A program made the translations under genes and the position numbers. A stretch of 62,115 nt of DNA from Criblamydia sequanensis CRIB-18 (lineage in GTDB: Bacteria > Chlamydiota > Chlamydiia > Chlamydiales > Criblamydiaceae): positions 1-62,115 of the forward strand of contig NZ_CCEJ010000014.1 in the NCBI RefSeq assembly GCF_000750955.1, in the 5' to 3' direction. This document shows positions 1 through 8,471 of the stretch, piece by piece. The first letter of the stretch is position 1, and every line of letters begins with the position of its first letter. The notes below the pieces were generated by a model. That model was not told where the DNA came from. It was given only the letters and a program-made list of their open reading frames with translations, and made no database searches.

Positions 1-1134
1 GAAAAATTAAAAGAACAATACCCTTCCTTACAACCAAGTGAGTTGCCATGGAATTCGAATTCTAAAACATTGGAAGGTGTGATTAAGAAAAGAGAAAGAG
101 TTATTGCAAAGATGCCAAAAGAACTTCGGGATGGGTATCTAGCTTACATAAAAGCATTTCCACGTTTAAGCTCTCCCGTGATCAGTTCTCCAACCTACGG
201 AACTTCATCGCCTCTTATGCCTGTTCAGCCCGCATCTGCTTTAAATAACTTGACAAGGCAAATTCCACCAGGCTCTCCTACTTACAGGATTTCATTGCCT
301 AATACGCCTATCCAGCCGGGATCTGCTTTAAATAACTTGACATTTCAAATTCCCCCAAGCGCTCCTACTTACGGAACTTCGTCGCCTCTTATGCCTGTTC
401 AGCCCGCATCTGCTTTAAATAGCTTGGCATTGCAAATTCCACCAAACGCTCCAACTTACGGAACTTCGTCGTCTCTTATGCCTGTTCAACCCGCATCTGC
501 TTTAAATAGCTTGGCATTGCAAATTCCACCAAACGCTCCAACTTACGGAACTTCGTCGTCTCTTATGCCTGTTCAACCCGCATCTGCTTTAAATAGCTTG
601 GCATTGCAAATTCCACCAAACGCTCCAACTTACGGAACTTCGTCGTCTCTTATGCCTGTTCAACCCGCATCTGCTTTAAATAGCTTGGCATTGCAAATTC
701 CACCAAACGCTCCAACTTACGGAACTTCGTCGTCTCTTATGCCTGTTCAACCCGCATCTGCTTTAAATAGCTTGGCATTGCAAATTCCACCAAACGCTCC
801 AACTTACGGAACTTCGTCGTCTCTTATGCCTGTTCAACCCGCATCTGCTTTAAATAGCTTGGCATTGCAAATTCCACCAAACGCTCCAACTTACAGGATT
901 TCATTGCCTAGTACGGCTATCCAGCCGGGATCTGCTTTAAATTTGAGTGGTCAAGGGATTCGTCCCCCCCAAGCTTTGATGGCTCAAGTTTCTCATAAAA
1001 GAGCAAGGGAAGAAGACACCTCACTTCTGCCGAAACCGATAATTTTGAAAGAAACTGAAGAAACTGAAACTGATAGATTGCAAACAAAACTTTTAAAAAA
1101 ACCAAGAATTGAAAAGCAGTCATCTGAAAATTAA
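1..1134 (+). CDS. Tandem-repeat Pro/Ser-rich protein, 5' end outside window
   Basis: The reading frame is open to base 1, so the gene very probably begins upstream; the first in-frame start-like codon is a TTG at 43. I do not recognise a named family. What can be seen is a charged N-terminal segment (up to about residue 56 of the visible part), a long run of 29-residue repeats rich in Pro, Ser and Ala, and a basic C-terminal tail containing HKRAREE and LLKKPR. The visible N-terminal part (KLKEQYPSL...LPW...) aligns by eye with residues of the downstream broken gene (KLKDKFPAL...LPW...), and both proteins end in a similar SHKR...LLKKPR tail, so they are paralogues. The basic tail resembles a nuclear localisation signal; an effector role is inference only. 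No signal peptide is assessable because the start is missing. Confidence 0.7.
   Translation, partial: EKLKEQYPSLQPSELPWNSNSKTLEGVIKKRERVIAKMPKELRDGYLAYIKAFPRLSSPVISSPTYGTSSPLMPVQPASALNNLTRQIPPGSPTYRISLPNTPIQPGSALNNLTFQIPPSAPTYGTSSPLMPVQPASALNSLALQIPPNAPTYGTSSSLMPVQPASALNSLALQIPPNAPTYGTSSSLMPVQPASALNSLALQIPPNAPTYGTSSSLMPVQPASALNSLALQIPPNAPTYGTSSSLMPVQPASALNSLALQIPPNAPTYGTSSSLMPVQPASALNSLALQIPPNAPTYRISLPSTAIQPGSALNLSGQGIRPPQALMAQVSHKRAREEDTSLLPKPIILKETEETETDRLQTKLLKKPRIEKQSSEN
190..948 (+). repeat. 87-bp in-frame tandem repeat array
   Basis: Units begin at 190, 277, 364, 451, 538, 625, 712, 799 and 886, each 87 bp (29 codons). The five units from 451 to 885 look identical at the nucleotide level. 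The units at 277 and 886 carry a variant (RISLP...IQPGS) in place of GTSS.LMPVQPAS. Identity between units points to recent amplification by slippage or unequal recombination; copy-number change would stay in frame. Confidence 0.95.
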
Positions 1135-1241
1135 ACTTTATCAAAAAAATAGGTATTCCGTAGCACTTAATAATTAATACATTTTTTTTAATATAAATAA
1201 ATTTAAGACAATCAATATAATTTAATAAATCGGTAATTAAA

Positions 1242-2336
1242 ATGACTTCAGTAAGCGAAAAATACTCTTCTCATCTCCATTGTTCTATTACAGCTACTGG
1301 GGAGAGCTTTTGTTATACCCATATGCATACAGAAGAAACGGAAGGATCGGATTATCTAAAAAGAGTACATGAGTGCACCCAATTTCTTTTTCATCTAATA
1401 AGCAGTAACTATTTTTCACCTCCTGTGGTGGATAATTTACGAGCTATAATTGATCGGGATCAAAAAAAATTCAAAGAAGGGTATTCTCTATTATCAAGCT
1501 CTAAACCCATAGAAGTTATTGCAAAATATAAGAGAGCAAGAACTAAGGACTATGACGGAAAAGGAAAGCATTTAAAATTTAAAGATGGAGTATTGACTTG
1601 CTCGCACTTTATACATCCTGAAAAAAATTATGGTGGTAGATCAACTATAGAATTAGTAAGTTTAGTAAAGAGACATGAAACCTGTATAAGTGAGATAAAA
1701 GAAGAATTTCATAAGTTAAAAGATAAATTCCCTGCTTTGAGTGAAGTTCAAGTACTTCCTTGGCAATCGGATGAAATTGAATTAAATAACCTTCAGATAA
1801 GACTCTCTCGTAGAGAGGATGCTGGTAAAGCATTAACCGAATACACAGGAAGTTCGTATTTTGTAAAAGGCAACCCGAGCCCAAACAATTTAGTACCAAA
1901 AGAGTTTTCCCCACCTACCCCTTTAAATAGTTTGACTTCTTTTGAACCAAAGGAAAGCTCGCCAGTTTTAAATAACCGTTTAGAGGGTGAAGAGCCAAAA
2001 CAAACTTCTTTAGTTTTGCCAAGTTCATTAAAGGTAACGACGGGTTTGATACCGCTCAAACTAATGTCTAATCCTTCTTTAATGACAAGCGGCCTAACGC
2101 CTTTTAGTCAAATGCCTTTAGCAACAAGCAGCCCAACGCCTTTTAGACAAACGCCAACTTCGCCTTTAGCAACAAGCGGCCCAATCCCTTTTAGTCAAAT
2201 GCCAAGTTCGCCTTTAGCAACAAGCGGCCCAATCCCTTTTAGTCAAATGCCAAGTTCGCCTTTAGCAACAAGCGGCCCAATCCCTTTTAGTCAAATGCCA
2301 AGTTCGCCTTTAGCAACAAGCGGCCCAATCCCTTAG
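1242..2336 (+). CDS. N-terminal fragment of the broken repeat protein
   Basis: This 364-codon frame holds the apparent original N-terminus (MTSVSEKYSSHLHCS...). Residues 1 to about 210 look globular and charged, with several Cys and His; they are not a family I recognise. A linker rich in Pro/Ser follows, then about three and a half copies of the 16-residue repeat. There is no convincing secretion signal. The frame ends inside a repeat because of a 2-nt deletion, so the product, if made, would lack the C-terminal domain. Confidence 0.6.
   Translation: MTSVSEKYSSHLHCSITATGESFCYTHMHTEETEGSDYLKRVHECTQFLFHLISSNYFSPPVVDNLRAIIDRDQKKFKEGYSLLSSSKPIEVIAKYKRARTKDYDGKGKHLKFKDGVLTCSHFIHPEKNYGGRSTIELVSLVKRHETCISEIKEEFHKLKDKFPALSEVQVLPWQSDEIELNNLQIRLSRREDAGKALTEYTGSSYFVKGNPSPNNLVPKEFSPPTPLNSLTSFEPKESSPVLNNRLEGEEPKQTSLVLPSSLKVTTGLIPLKLMSNPSLMTSGLTPFSQMPLATSSPTPFRQTPTSPLATSGPIPFSQMPSSPLATSGPIPFSQMPSSPLATSGPIPFSQMPSSPLATSGPIP
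2163..2330 (+). repeat. 48-bp tandem repeats, first block
   Basis: The unit encodes PLATSGPIPFSQMPSS (16 codons). Units start at 2163, 2211, 2259 and 2307; the last is cut by the 2-nt deletion. Sequence between units is essentially identical. Confidence 0.9.
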
Positions 2337-2340
2337 TCAA

Positions 2341-3300
2341 ATGCCAACTTCGCCTTTACCGACAAGCGGCCTAACGGCTGTTAGACAAATGCCAACTTCG
2401 CCTTTAGCAACAAGCGGCCCAATCCCTTTTAGTCAAATGCCAAGTTCGCCTTTAGCAACAAGCGGCCCAATCCCTTTTAGTCAAATGCCAAGTTCGCCTT
2501 TAGCAACAAGCGGCCCAATCCCTTTTAGTCAAATGCCAAGTTCGCCTTTAGCAACAAGCGGCCCAATCCCTTTTAGTCAAATGCCAAGTTCGCCTTTAGC
2601 AACAAGCGGCCCAATCCCTTTTAGTCAAATGCCAAGTTCGCCTTTAGCAACAAGCGGCCCAATCCCTTTTAGTCAAATGCCAAGTTCGCCTTTAGCAACA
2701 AGCGGCCCAATCCCTTTTAGTCAAATGCCAAGTTCGCCTTTAGCAACAAGCGGCCCAATCCCTTTTAGTCAAATGCCAAGTTCGCCTTTAGCAACAAGCG
2801 GCCCAATCCCTTTTAGTCAAATGCCAAGTTCGCCTTTAGCAACAAGCGGCCCAATCCCTTTTAGTCAAATGCCAAGTTCGCCTTTAGCAACAAGCGGCCC
2901 AATCCCTTTTAGTCAAATGCCAAGTTCGCCTTTAGCAACAAGCGGCCTAACGTCTGTTAGACAAATGCCAAGCTCGACTTTAGCGACAAGCGGCCTAACG
3001 CCTGTTAGACAAATGCCAACTTCGCCTTTAGCAACAAGCGGCCCAACCCCTCATAAGGTTATGGCCATCCTATCTGGCCCTAAAAATGATTTATCCATGC
3101 ATTTAGATAATGCCTTAAGAGGAAGTGTTTCATTTCAAAGCACCTTGCTGTTTGATAAAGGAAAGTATGTTGAGATTTCTGAGTTGAGAGAAAAATTTTT
3201 AGAGCAAGAAAAAGGAAACCCTAAAGGGATGACTTATAGTGTCGAAGGATCTACTATTACAGTCACTCACTTTCACGGTAATTCTGCGTCTCCCTTTTAG
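2341..3300 (+). CDS. Middle fragment of the broken repeat protein
   Basis: The frame resumes at an ATG inside a repeat unit and carries eleven near-perfect 48-bp units, then the start of the C-terminal domain (HKVMAILSGPKNDLSMHL...). It stops where the first copy of a duplicated segment ends (GNSASPF then stop). No ribosome binding site is evident before 2341, so independent translation is doubtful; it is most likely part of the gene at 1242-3943. Confidence 0.4.
   Translation: MPTSPLPTSGLTAVRQMPTSPLATSGPIPFSQMPSSPLATSGPIPFSQMPSSPLATSGPIPFSQMPSSPLATSGPIPFSQMPSSPLATSGPIPFSQMPSSPLATSGPIPFSQMPSSPLATSGPIPFSQMPSSPLATSGPIPFSQMPSSPLATSGPIPFSQMPSSPLATSGPIPFSQMPSSPLATSGPIPFSQMPSSPLATSGLTSVRQMPSSTLATSGLTPVRQMPTSPLATSGPTPHKVMAILSGPKNDLSMHLDNALRGSVSFQSTLLFDKGKYVEISELREKFLEQEKGNPKGMTYSVEGSTITVTHFHGNSASPF
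2401..2928 (+). repeat. 48-bp tandem repeats, second block (eleven units)
   Basis: Eleven consecutive identical-looking 48-bp units run from 2401 to 2928, followed by diverged units (GLTSVRQ, GLTPVRQ). The perfect identity marks recent expansion and also makes this a place where assemblies can collapse or slip. Confidence 0.95.
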
Positions 3301-3632
3301 TCAAATGCCAAGTTCGCCTTTAGCAACAAGCAGCCCAACGCCTGTTAAACAAACGCCAACTTCGCCTTTAGCAACAAGCGGCCCAACCCCTCATAAGGTT
3401 ATGGCCATCCTATCTGGCCCTAAAAATGATTTATCCATGCATTTAGATAATGCCTTAAGAGGAAGTGTTTCATTTCAAAGCACCTTGCTGTTTGATAAAG
3501 GAAAGTATGTTGAGATTTCTGAGTTGAGAGAAAAATTTTTAGAGCAAGAAAAAGGAAACCCTAAAGGGATGACTTATAGTGTCGAAGGATCTACTATTAC
3601 AGTCACTCACTTTCACGGTAATTCTGCGTCTC
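3015..3632 (+). repeat. Direct duplication, 278-bp copies 340 bp apart
   Basis: Bases 3015-3292 and 3355-3632 read identically. The offset (340 bp) is not divisible by three, so the second copy is in a different frame. The upstream flanks of the copies are similar but differ at several bases, so this is not a simple tandem doubling of one block. Confidence 0.9.
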
Positions 3633-3943
3633 AAGAAGAGCTTGAAGTCTGCTTAAAATCGCAAAAAGCAGCTTTTAGAACGTTCAAGCCATTATTAGAA
3701 ATTGTTCGAAGATCGGATCAATTAGCTTTAGATCTAAATTTTAATTTCGTTAAGAAAAATCTCCCTCAAGCAAATCAACCTGTTATCACATACTCTCATA
3801 AAAGAACTTTGGATGATATTATCTCTATCACTCCTTTGGTGGATAAAACTCAAAATCATGGCCACAAAGATGATATTGAAAAACAAGATTCACTTTCCCC
3901 ATTGCTAAAAAAGCCAAGGAAGGAAACTCAATCAAACGAATAG
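3239..3943 (+). CDS. C-terminal fragment of the broken repeat protein
   Basis: Meaningful homology in this frame begins at about 3293 (PFSQMPSSPLATSS...); the residues before that are an out-of-frame reading of the first duplicate copy. From 3355 the second copy of the duplicated segment runs into the intact C-terminal domain (QEELEVCLKSQKAAF...) and the basic tail SHKRTLDD...LLKKPRKE, matching the end of the upstream paralogue. A later ATG at 3401 could also serve as start. Probably a gene remnant rather than a stand-alone gene. Confidence 0.45.
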   Translation: MSKDLLLQSLTFTVILRLPFSQMPSSPLATSSPTPVKQTPTSPLATSGPTPHKVMAILSGPKNDLSMHLDNALRGSVSFQSTLLFDKGKYVEISELREKFLEQEKGNPKGMTYSVEGSTITVTHFHGNSASQEELEVCLKSQKAAFRTFKPLLEIVRRSDQLALDLNFNFVKKNLPQANQPVITYSHKRTLDDIISITPLVDKTQNHGHKDDIEKQDSLSPLLKKPRKETQSNE

Positions 3944-3952
3944 TTGGATAAG

Positions 3953-3986
3953 CAAGTCAGATAAACTATTTAGTTTATCTGACTTG
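3953..3986. terminator. Bidirectional-type terminator hairpin
   Basis: A perfect 14-bp stem with a 6-nt loop (tattta) lies between the convergent repeat-protein gene and the permease gene; AATTTT follows on the plus strand. Its place between convergent 3' ends fits a shared terminator. Confidence 0.7.
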
Positions 3987-3990
3987 AATT

Positions 3991-5529
3991 TTAATTATCT
4001 AAATGTTTATGAAGAGGCGGCTTTAATTCTTGATTCTTAGTCTGCATATGGCTATGAAAGCGACCATAGCTAAAGTAGATCACAAGTCCTATTCCCATCC
4101 AGACAATCAATCGAATCCAGTTAAGAGTGCCAAGACTTATTATCATTATCCCGCAAATAAGGATTCCCATAATAGGAACGAAAGGAACAAAAGGGGTTTT
4201 AAACTGATCGGAGTTTTCACTAAAGTTAGAACGCCTTAGCATAATGATTCCAGCGCAAACTAGTGTAAACGCAAATAAAGTTCCAATGCTTGTCATATTT
4301 CCAACGACAGGCCCCGGTACAAAAGCTGCCAAAAAGCCCACGACGCAAACAAAAAGAATATTAGATTTATAGGGCGTTCTAAAACGTGTATGAATATCTG
4401 AAAACATCTTCGGAAGAAGGCCATCCCGGCTCATAGAATAAAAAACTCTAGATTGTGCCATTAAAAGTACTAATAATACTGACGATAAGCCAATTAAAAT
4501 AGCAAGCGTCACTAATTTTGCAAGCCACCCATAGCCTGTCATATAGGTTTCAATCACATAAGTAACGGAAGCTTCTTTACCGGCATAGCGAAAATCTTCT
4601 GTGCTGGCAATCCCGGTCAATACATAAGAAAATAATATATATAAAACCGTGCAAACAATTAAAGAGCCTAAAATACCGATAGGCATTGCTCTTTTAGGGT
4701 TGATAGTTTCTTGAGCTGCTGTGGAAACCGCATCAAAACCGATAAATGCAAAAAAAACAACCCCGGCCGCTCCTAAAATTCCTGGAAGGCCCCCAAAATC
4801 ATGAGTTATCCCTGAAGGATCAACATAGACACTTGGAGGTGGAATAAAGGGCGTATGGTTGCTAGGGTCCATAAAAGGCCAGCCAAGAATAATAAATAGG
4901 ATAACAATCGCGACTTTTAGGAATACTATTACATTATTAACAAAGGCCGACCCGCTAATACCTCTTATTAAAAGCAGCGATATTAGGATTACCGAGAGTA
5001 GAGCCGGAATATTCATGATGCCATGTTCCATCACTTGGGATGCATTCATAAAGCTTTCAAAGGGGGAATGGCACAATTGATCAGGGATTGCTAGGGGGAT
5101 GCCGTTTATAGTAATAAATCCAAGAAGCTTATTGAAGTATTGACTCCAGGCAATGGCCACAGTGGCAGCGCCTAGGGCATACTCTAAAATAAGATCCCAA
5201 CCTATGATCCAAGCAACAAGCTCACCTAAAATGGCGTAAGAATATGTATAAGCGCTTCCGGCTATCGGAATTTTACTTGCAAACTCGGCATAGCATAAAC
5301 CGGCAAAAGCGCATCCTAATCCTGCCAGGATAAATCCGATAGTAACAGAAGGTCCTGCATTATCTGCCGCAGCAGATGCCGTTTTTATAAAAAGCCCTGC
5401 ACCAATAATCGCTCCAATTCCCATCATAATCAAGCTAAACGGGGTTAAAGTTCTCTTAAGGCCTCTCTCCCCTTCTTCCGCCTGATTTAAAATAACTTTT
5501 AAGGGTTTTTTTATGAATAATTGAGTCAT
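3991..5529 (-). CDS. APC-family amino acid permease
   Basis: This 512-residue polytopic inner-membrane protein belongs to the amino acid-polyamine-organocation (APC) superfamily, close to the YfnA/CAT (cationic amino acid transporter-like) group. The TM1 motif GIGAIIGAGLF is at residues 37-47, followed by AGPSVTIGFILAG and about eleven further hydrophobic segments; GFDAVSTAAQETINPKR is the typical TM6/loop signature. Substrate cannot be read from sequence; such carriers usually move amino acids with protons or by exchange, a sensible need for an intracellular bacterium. The start codon lies 1 bp after the stop of the beta-propeller/FnIII gene upstream on the same strand, so the two are probably co-transcribed and translationally coupled. 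Confidence 0.88.
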   Translation of the reverse strand: MTQLFIKKPLKVILNQAEEGERGLKRTLTPFSLIMMGIGAIIGAGLFIKTASAAADNAGPSVTIGFILAGLGCAFAGLCYAEFASKIPIAGSAYTYSYAILGELVAWIIGWDLILEYALGAATVAIAWSQYFNKLLGFITINGIPLAIPDQLCHSPFESFMNASQVMEHGIMNIPALLSVILISLLLIRGISGSAFVNNVIVFLKVAIVILFIILGWPFMDPSNHTPFIPPPSVYVDPSGITHDFGGLPGILGAAGVVFFAFIGFDAVSTAAQETINPKRAMPIGILGSLIVCTVLYILFSYVLTGIASTEDFRYAGKEASVTYVIETYMTGYGWLAKLVTLAILIGLSSVLLVLLMAQSRVFYSMSRDGLLPKMFSDIHTRFRTPYKSNILFVCVVGFLAAFVPGPVVGNMTSIGTLFAFTLVCAGIIMLRRSNFSENSDQFKTPFVPFVPIMGILICGIMIISLGTLNWIRLIVWMGIGLVIYFSYGRFHSHMQTKNQELKPPLHKHLDN

Positions 5530-5530
5530 T

Positions 5531-6970
5531 TTATCTTATTATCACAACATACGGTTCTGACTGGTCGCCTTCTATGTCTACGCTAGTTACATAGTAAGTG
5601 TAGGACTTCTGTTTATTTATCCGATTATCAATAAAAATTAAAGGCCCGGCTGCCGGAACTACGCCAATTAAATTAGCCGGACTATCACGATAAATTCGGT
5701 AAGAAACCGGCGTAAGCCCACTTAAAGGTGGGTTCCAGGTAAGTTCATTAAACCACTCGGTTTGGGTAGCAAACTTGTTTTTTTTCTTTAACCCTACAAG
5801 ATCTGTCGGCGGTAAAGGAAGATTCGGAGCCGTATCCTGATAAATGGAATAAAAAGGCAGGCTTGTAATGCAATCCGCCCAGGTTGCGAAAACTTGATCC
5901 TTTAAAGGATTATAGCTTAAAAAAACATCCCCAATTACGCCTGGAGGTTCGATGTTAATATAAGCTTTGGGACTCCAAAAACCATTGTTATATATTGAAT
6001 AAACAGGGCTGCAATTAGGCTCTCCCGGCCAAGCTGCAAAAAACTGATTATGCAAGGAATCATAGCAAGTAAATAACGTTGTAAAAGCACCTATAATTGA
6101 TTCCGAATCAATCATAAGAGGACTGCTCCAGCTTGTGCCATTATAAATGGAATAGGTAGGGACACCATTATCACCTATGTCTACCCAGGTTGCCATAACA
6201 ATATCTTCCAAGTTGTTATAAGAAACAAAAACGTTATCCGCATCGCCTGCTACCCCAATAGTACCCGTGCTACTCCACGAACTACCATTGTAAATAGAAT
6301 AAGTCGGAATGCCTCCATTTGTGACATCGGCCCAGGTAGCCACTATTTCATTTTGAGTGCTTCTAAAACAAGTATAAACATTTAAGCTAACATAACTTGT
6401 AGATGAAATTAAGGCGGGAGCGCTCCAACTATTGCTGCTATGGATAGAATAGATGGGAGACCCCGTATCGCCTATCCATGTGGCAAAAACTTGATCCTCC
6501 ACCGGGTTATAGCAAAGAAAAACATCTCCTCCACCTACCGGAATATTTACGCTAATGACAGAAGGAGCACTCCAGCTTTCATTATAGTAAATAGAATAAG
6601 TCGGATAATTATTGTTATTAATGTCATTCCATGCCGCAAAAATTCTATCATTTTGGCTGTCATAACAAAGATAAACACATCTTAACCCCTCCGAATTCAT
6701 GGAAGGATCAATAAATGCAGGGGAGCTCCACGAGCCGTTACTGTAAATGGAATAAAGAGGCACATCGGTAACCAAATCCACCCAAGCCGCAAAAACCCTA
6801 TTATGCAATGGGTCCTGGCAATTAGTTACATTATCAAGGCTAAGATTTGTGCTTGTATCGATAATTGAAGAAGGACTCCAAGCAAAAGGTTCCGCTTTTA
6901 AAGGACTGCCATTGATTAGGCAACCAATCGCTAAAATAAATAACCGAAAATTAGAAATAATTTTATTCAA
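5531..6970 (-). CDS. Secreted protein: seven-repeat beta-propeller-like domain plus fibronectin III
   Basis: I placed the start at a TTG at 6970, which has GAGG five bases upstream and begins a clean signal peptide (NKIISNFRLFILAIGCLING...LKA); the frame is open 39 nt further to another TTG at 7009 that lacks a Shine-Dalgarno. The mature part has seven repeats of roughly 45-60 residues, each with a (C/S)YxxxxDxxxATW strand pair and a YSIY...SW strand, which fits a seven-bladed propeller. The last ~95 residues (PPTDLVGLKKK...TWNPP...YRIYR...YYVTSVD) look like a fibronectin type III domain. Partner or ligand unknown; an exported adhesive or binding role is inference. Coupled to the permease gene downstream. 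Confidence 0.75.
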   Translation of the reverse strand: MNKIISNFRLFILAIGCLINGSPLKAEPFAWSPSSIIDTSTNLSLDNVTNCQDPLHNRVFAAWVDLVTDVPLYSIYSNGSWSSPAFIDPSMNSEGLRCVYLCYDSQNDRIFAAWNDINNNNYPTYSIYYNESWSAPSVISVNIPVGGGDVFLCYNPVEDQVFATWIGDTGSPIYSIHSSNSWSAPALISSTSYVSLNVYTCFRSTQNEIVATWADVTNGGIPTYSIYNGSSWSSTGTIGVAGDADNVFVSYNNLEDIVMATWVDIGDNGVPTYSIYNGTSWSSPLMIDSESIIGAFTTLFTCYDSLHNQFFAAWPGEPNCSPVYSIYNNGFWSPKAYINIEPPGVIGDVFLSYNPLKDQVFATWADCITSLPFYSIYQDTAPNLPLPPTDLVGLKKKNKFATQTEWFNELTWNPPLSGLTPVSYRIYRDSPANLIGVVPAAGPLIFIDNRINKQKSYTYYVTSVDIEGDQSEPYVVIIR

Positions 6971-7146
6971 GACAGCCTCAATAAGTTTGGGGGAAAGCAA
7001 ATGATACAACTTGGCTTAATTAATTTTGCAAATTAATGCAAGACGGATGAATTATTCTTTCTATTTCACTTTCAATGTAAAATCTTTAGTTGACAAACAA
7101 ACTGAAGTCTAGAAAGGATAAGCTTTCAATGCTTTGAGGGATACTT

Positions 7147-8202
7147 GTGTTTGAAATTTTAATTATTATCTTCTGTCTATTTGTGAACGCACTACTAGCC
7201 GGCGCTGAAACAGCCCTGATAGCAGTTAGCAAACCAACTTTAAGAGAACTTGTCAAACAAGGAGATCTTAAAGCAAAACAGCTCCTCGCTTTAAGGGAAA
7301 ATCCTGAAAGAACTTTATCGATTATTCAGGTCGGGATCACATTCGTCGGTGCTTTTGCAGCAGCCATAGGAGGCGCAGGCGCTGAAGAATTTATTTCTCC
7401 TTGGCTCATCCAAAAATTTAGGATAAATGAATTTGTTGCCGAAATCATTTCTTTGATTATTGTAGTGGTCCCCTTAACTTATATAAGTGTGGTGATTGGC
7501 GAGCTTGTTCCGAAAACGCTCGCTTTAAGAAGACCGCTATTTATAGCCTCGCTTGCAGCTCCTTGGCTTCAAAAAATTAGCCTTCTTATCTCCCCTTTGA
7601 TCACCCTTTTTGAATGGTCTACAAAAAAAATCTTAAATTCCTTTCCCCAAAAGCATGTGCATGAAGAAGCTTTTCCTGAAAATTCTACTGTCGAATTAAA
7701 TGTGTTATCTGCACCCAATCGACAGTACGTTTTTAATCTTTTAAAAATTGAAAAAACTCGTGTAAAAGAAATTCTTGTAACTTGGTCTCAAGTAGTTTTT
7801 GTTGAAGACACCCAAACTCAAGAACAAATTGAAAATACAATCATCACGTCGGCTCATACAAGACTTCCCGTCCTTAAAAAAGATAAAGTCATCGGCATTC
7901 TTAACGCCAAAGAATTTTTAGCCTTTCAAAAGACAGGGGAAACGAATTGGCAATCGCTGCTTAGGCCAGCCTATACTATAGATGTCAATATGCCAATTCT
8001 CTCAGCTTTAAGGCTCATGCAAGAAAAGCGTATCCATATGGCTATTGTTTATGAAAACAATGAGAAGAAGGGAATTGTGACCATGGAAGCCATTTTTGAG
8101 GAAATCGTGGGAGATATTTACGATGAGGATGATGACGGGACTCTAAATAGGATTCTAAGTTCTATCTCATTTAAAGGTAAGCATATAAAAAGGAAATATT
8201 AA
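7147..8202 (+). CDS. CNNM/CorC-type (DUF21 + CBS pair) membrane protein
   Basis: The GTG at 7147 is the best start (GAGGG a few bases upstream). Residues 1 to about 165 form the DUF21/CNNM transmembrane domain with the small-residue-rich motifs LLAGAETALIAVSKPT, GITFVGAFAAAIGGAG and ELVPKTLALR. Residues about 195-330 are two CBS motifs (LPVLKKDKVIGILNAKEF; HMAIVYENNEKKGIVTMEAIFEEIVGDI). The family is often annotated hemolysin C or magnesium/cobalt efflux, and members act in divalent cation handling. At 351 residues it lacks the C-terminal CorC/HlyC domain found in longer relatives. Confidence 0.85.
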   Translation: MFEILIIIFCLFVNALLAGAETALIAVSKPTLRELVKQGDLKAKQLLALRENPERTLSIIQVGITFVGAFAAAIGGAGAEEFISPWLIQKFRINEFVAEIISLIIVVVPLTYISVVIGELVPKTLALRRPLFIASLAAPWLQKISLLISPLITLFEWSTKKILNSFPQKHVHEEAFPENSTVELNVLSAPNRQYVFNLLKIEKTRVKEILVTWSQVVFVEDTQTQEQIENTIITSAHTRLPVLKKDKVIGILNAKEFLAFQKTGETNWQSLLRPAYTIDVNMPILSALRLMQEKRIHMAIVYENNEKKGIVTMEAIFEEIVGDIYDEDDDGTLNRILSSISFKGKHIKRKY

Positions 8203-8417
8203 TTCTTTAATCAAAGAGACTCTTTTTTCGCAGAAGCTCTTAAGTCTCCTTTATTAGGATTACTCCAGGGTAAAATCTTCTACTAAGGTTAAGCCATATG
8301 CGGCGCATCCTATTCAACACTTTAATTGCAGTCATCTTAAGTCCCTAGGACTTCTAAAATAAAGTAAAAGTCATTTGATTGAATAATCTTATAATTCATT
8401 AATTTTAAAATAATTAA

Positions 8418-8446
8418 TTTAACTTTAAATTTAAGTTTGTTATAAT
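8418..8446 (+). promoter_or_regulatory. Candidate promoter of the F-box/WD40 gene
   Basis: A perfect TATAAT lies at 8441-8446, with a weak -35-like TTTAAC 17 bp upstream. It would give a leader of about 20 nt before the ATG at 8472, which itself has AAGG six bases upstream. Confidence 0.4.
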
Positions 8447-8471
8447 ACTTCAAAAAAAATTAAGGTTAATT

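Larger units (their letters stand above)
1242..3943 (+). pseudogene. Broken tandem-repeat protein gene, paralogue of the gene at 1-1134
   Basis: One ancestral gene is now split into three reading frames: 1242-2336, 2341-3300 and roughly 3293-3943. The first break is in a repeat unit where CCCTTTTAG has become CCCTTAG (about 2330-2337), a 2-nt loss that creates an immediate stop. The second is at 3293, where a duplicated segment resumes 340 bp out of register (not a multiple of three) and gives the stop at 3298-3300. Restoring both frames would give N-terminal domain, 16-residue PLATSGPIPFSQMPSS repeats, a folded-looking C-terminal domain and a basic SHKR...LLKKPRK tail. It could instead be phase variation within a repeat tract, or an assembly error in the repeats. 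Function unknown. Confidence 0.7.

Noticed and set aside
2330-2341. Programmed ribosomal frameshift between the first two repeat-protein fragments
   Set aside because: The tract is a simple 2-nt shortening of a repeat seen intact in many other units, with no slippery heptamer plus pseudoknot; mutation or assembly error is the simpler reading.
190-2930. Tandem repeats considered as a CRISPR array
   Set aside because: Units are directly adjacent without unique spacers, are 87 or 48 bp, keep a reading frame and encode Pro/Ser-rich protein repeats.
7090-7121. TTGACA ... GGATAA as promoter for the CNNM/CBS gene
   Set aside because: The spacing is about 20 bp and the -10 is poor, so I would not annotate it.
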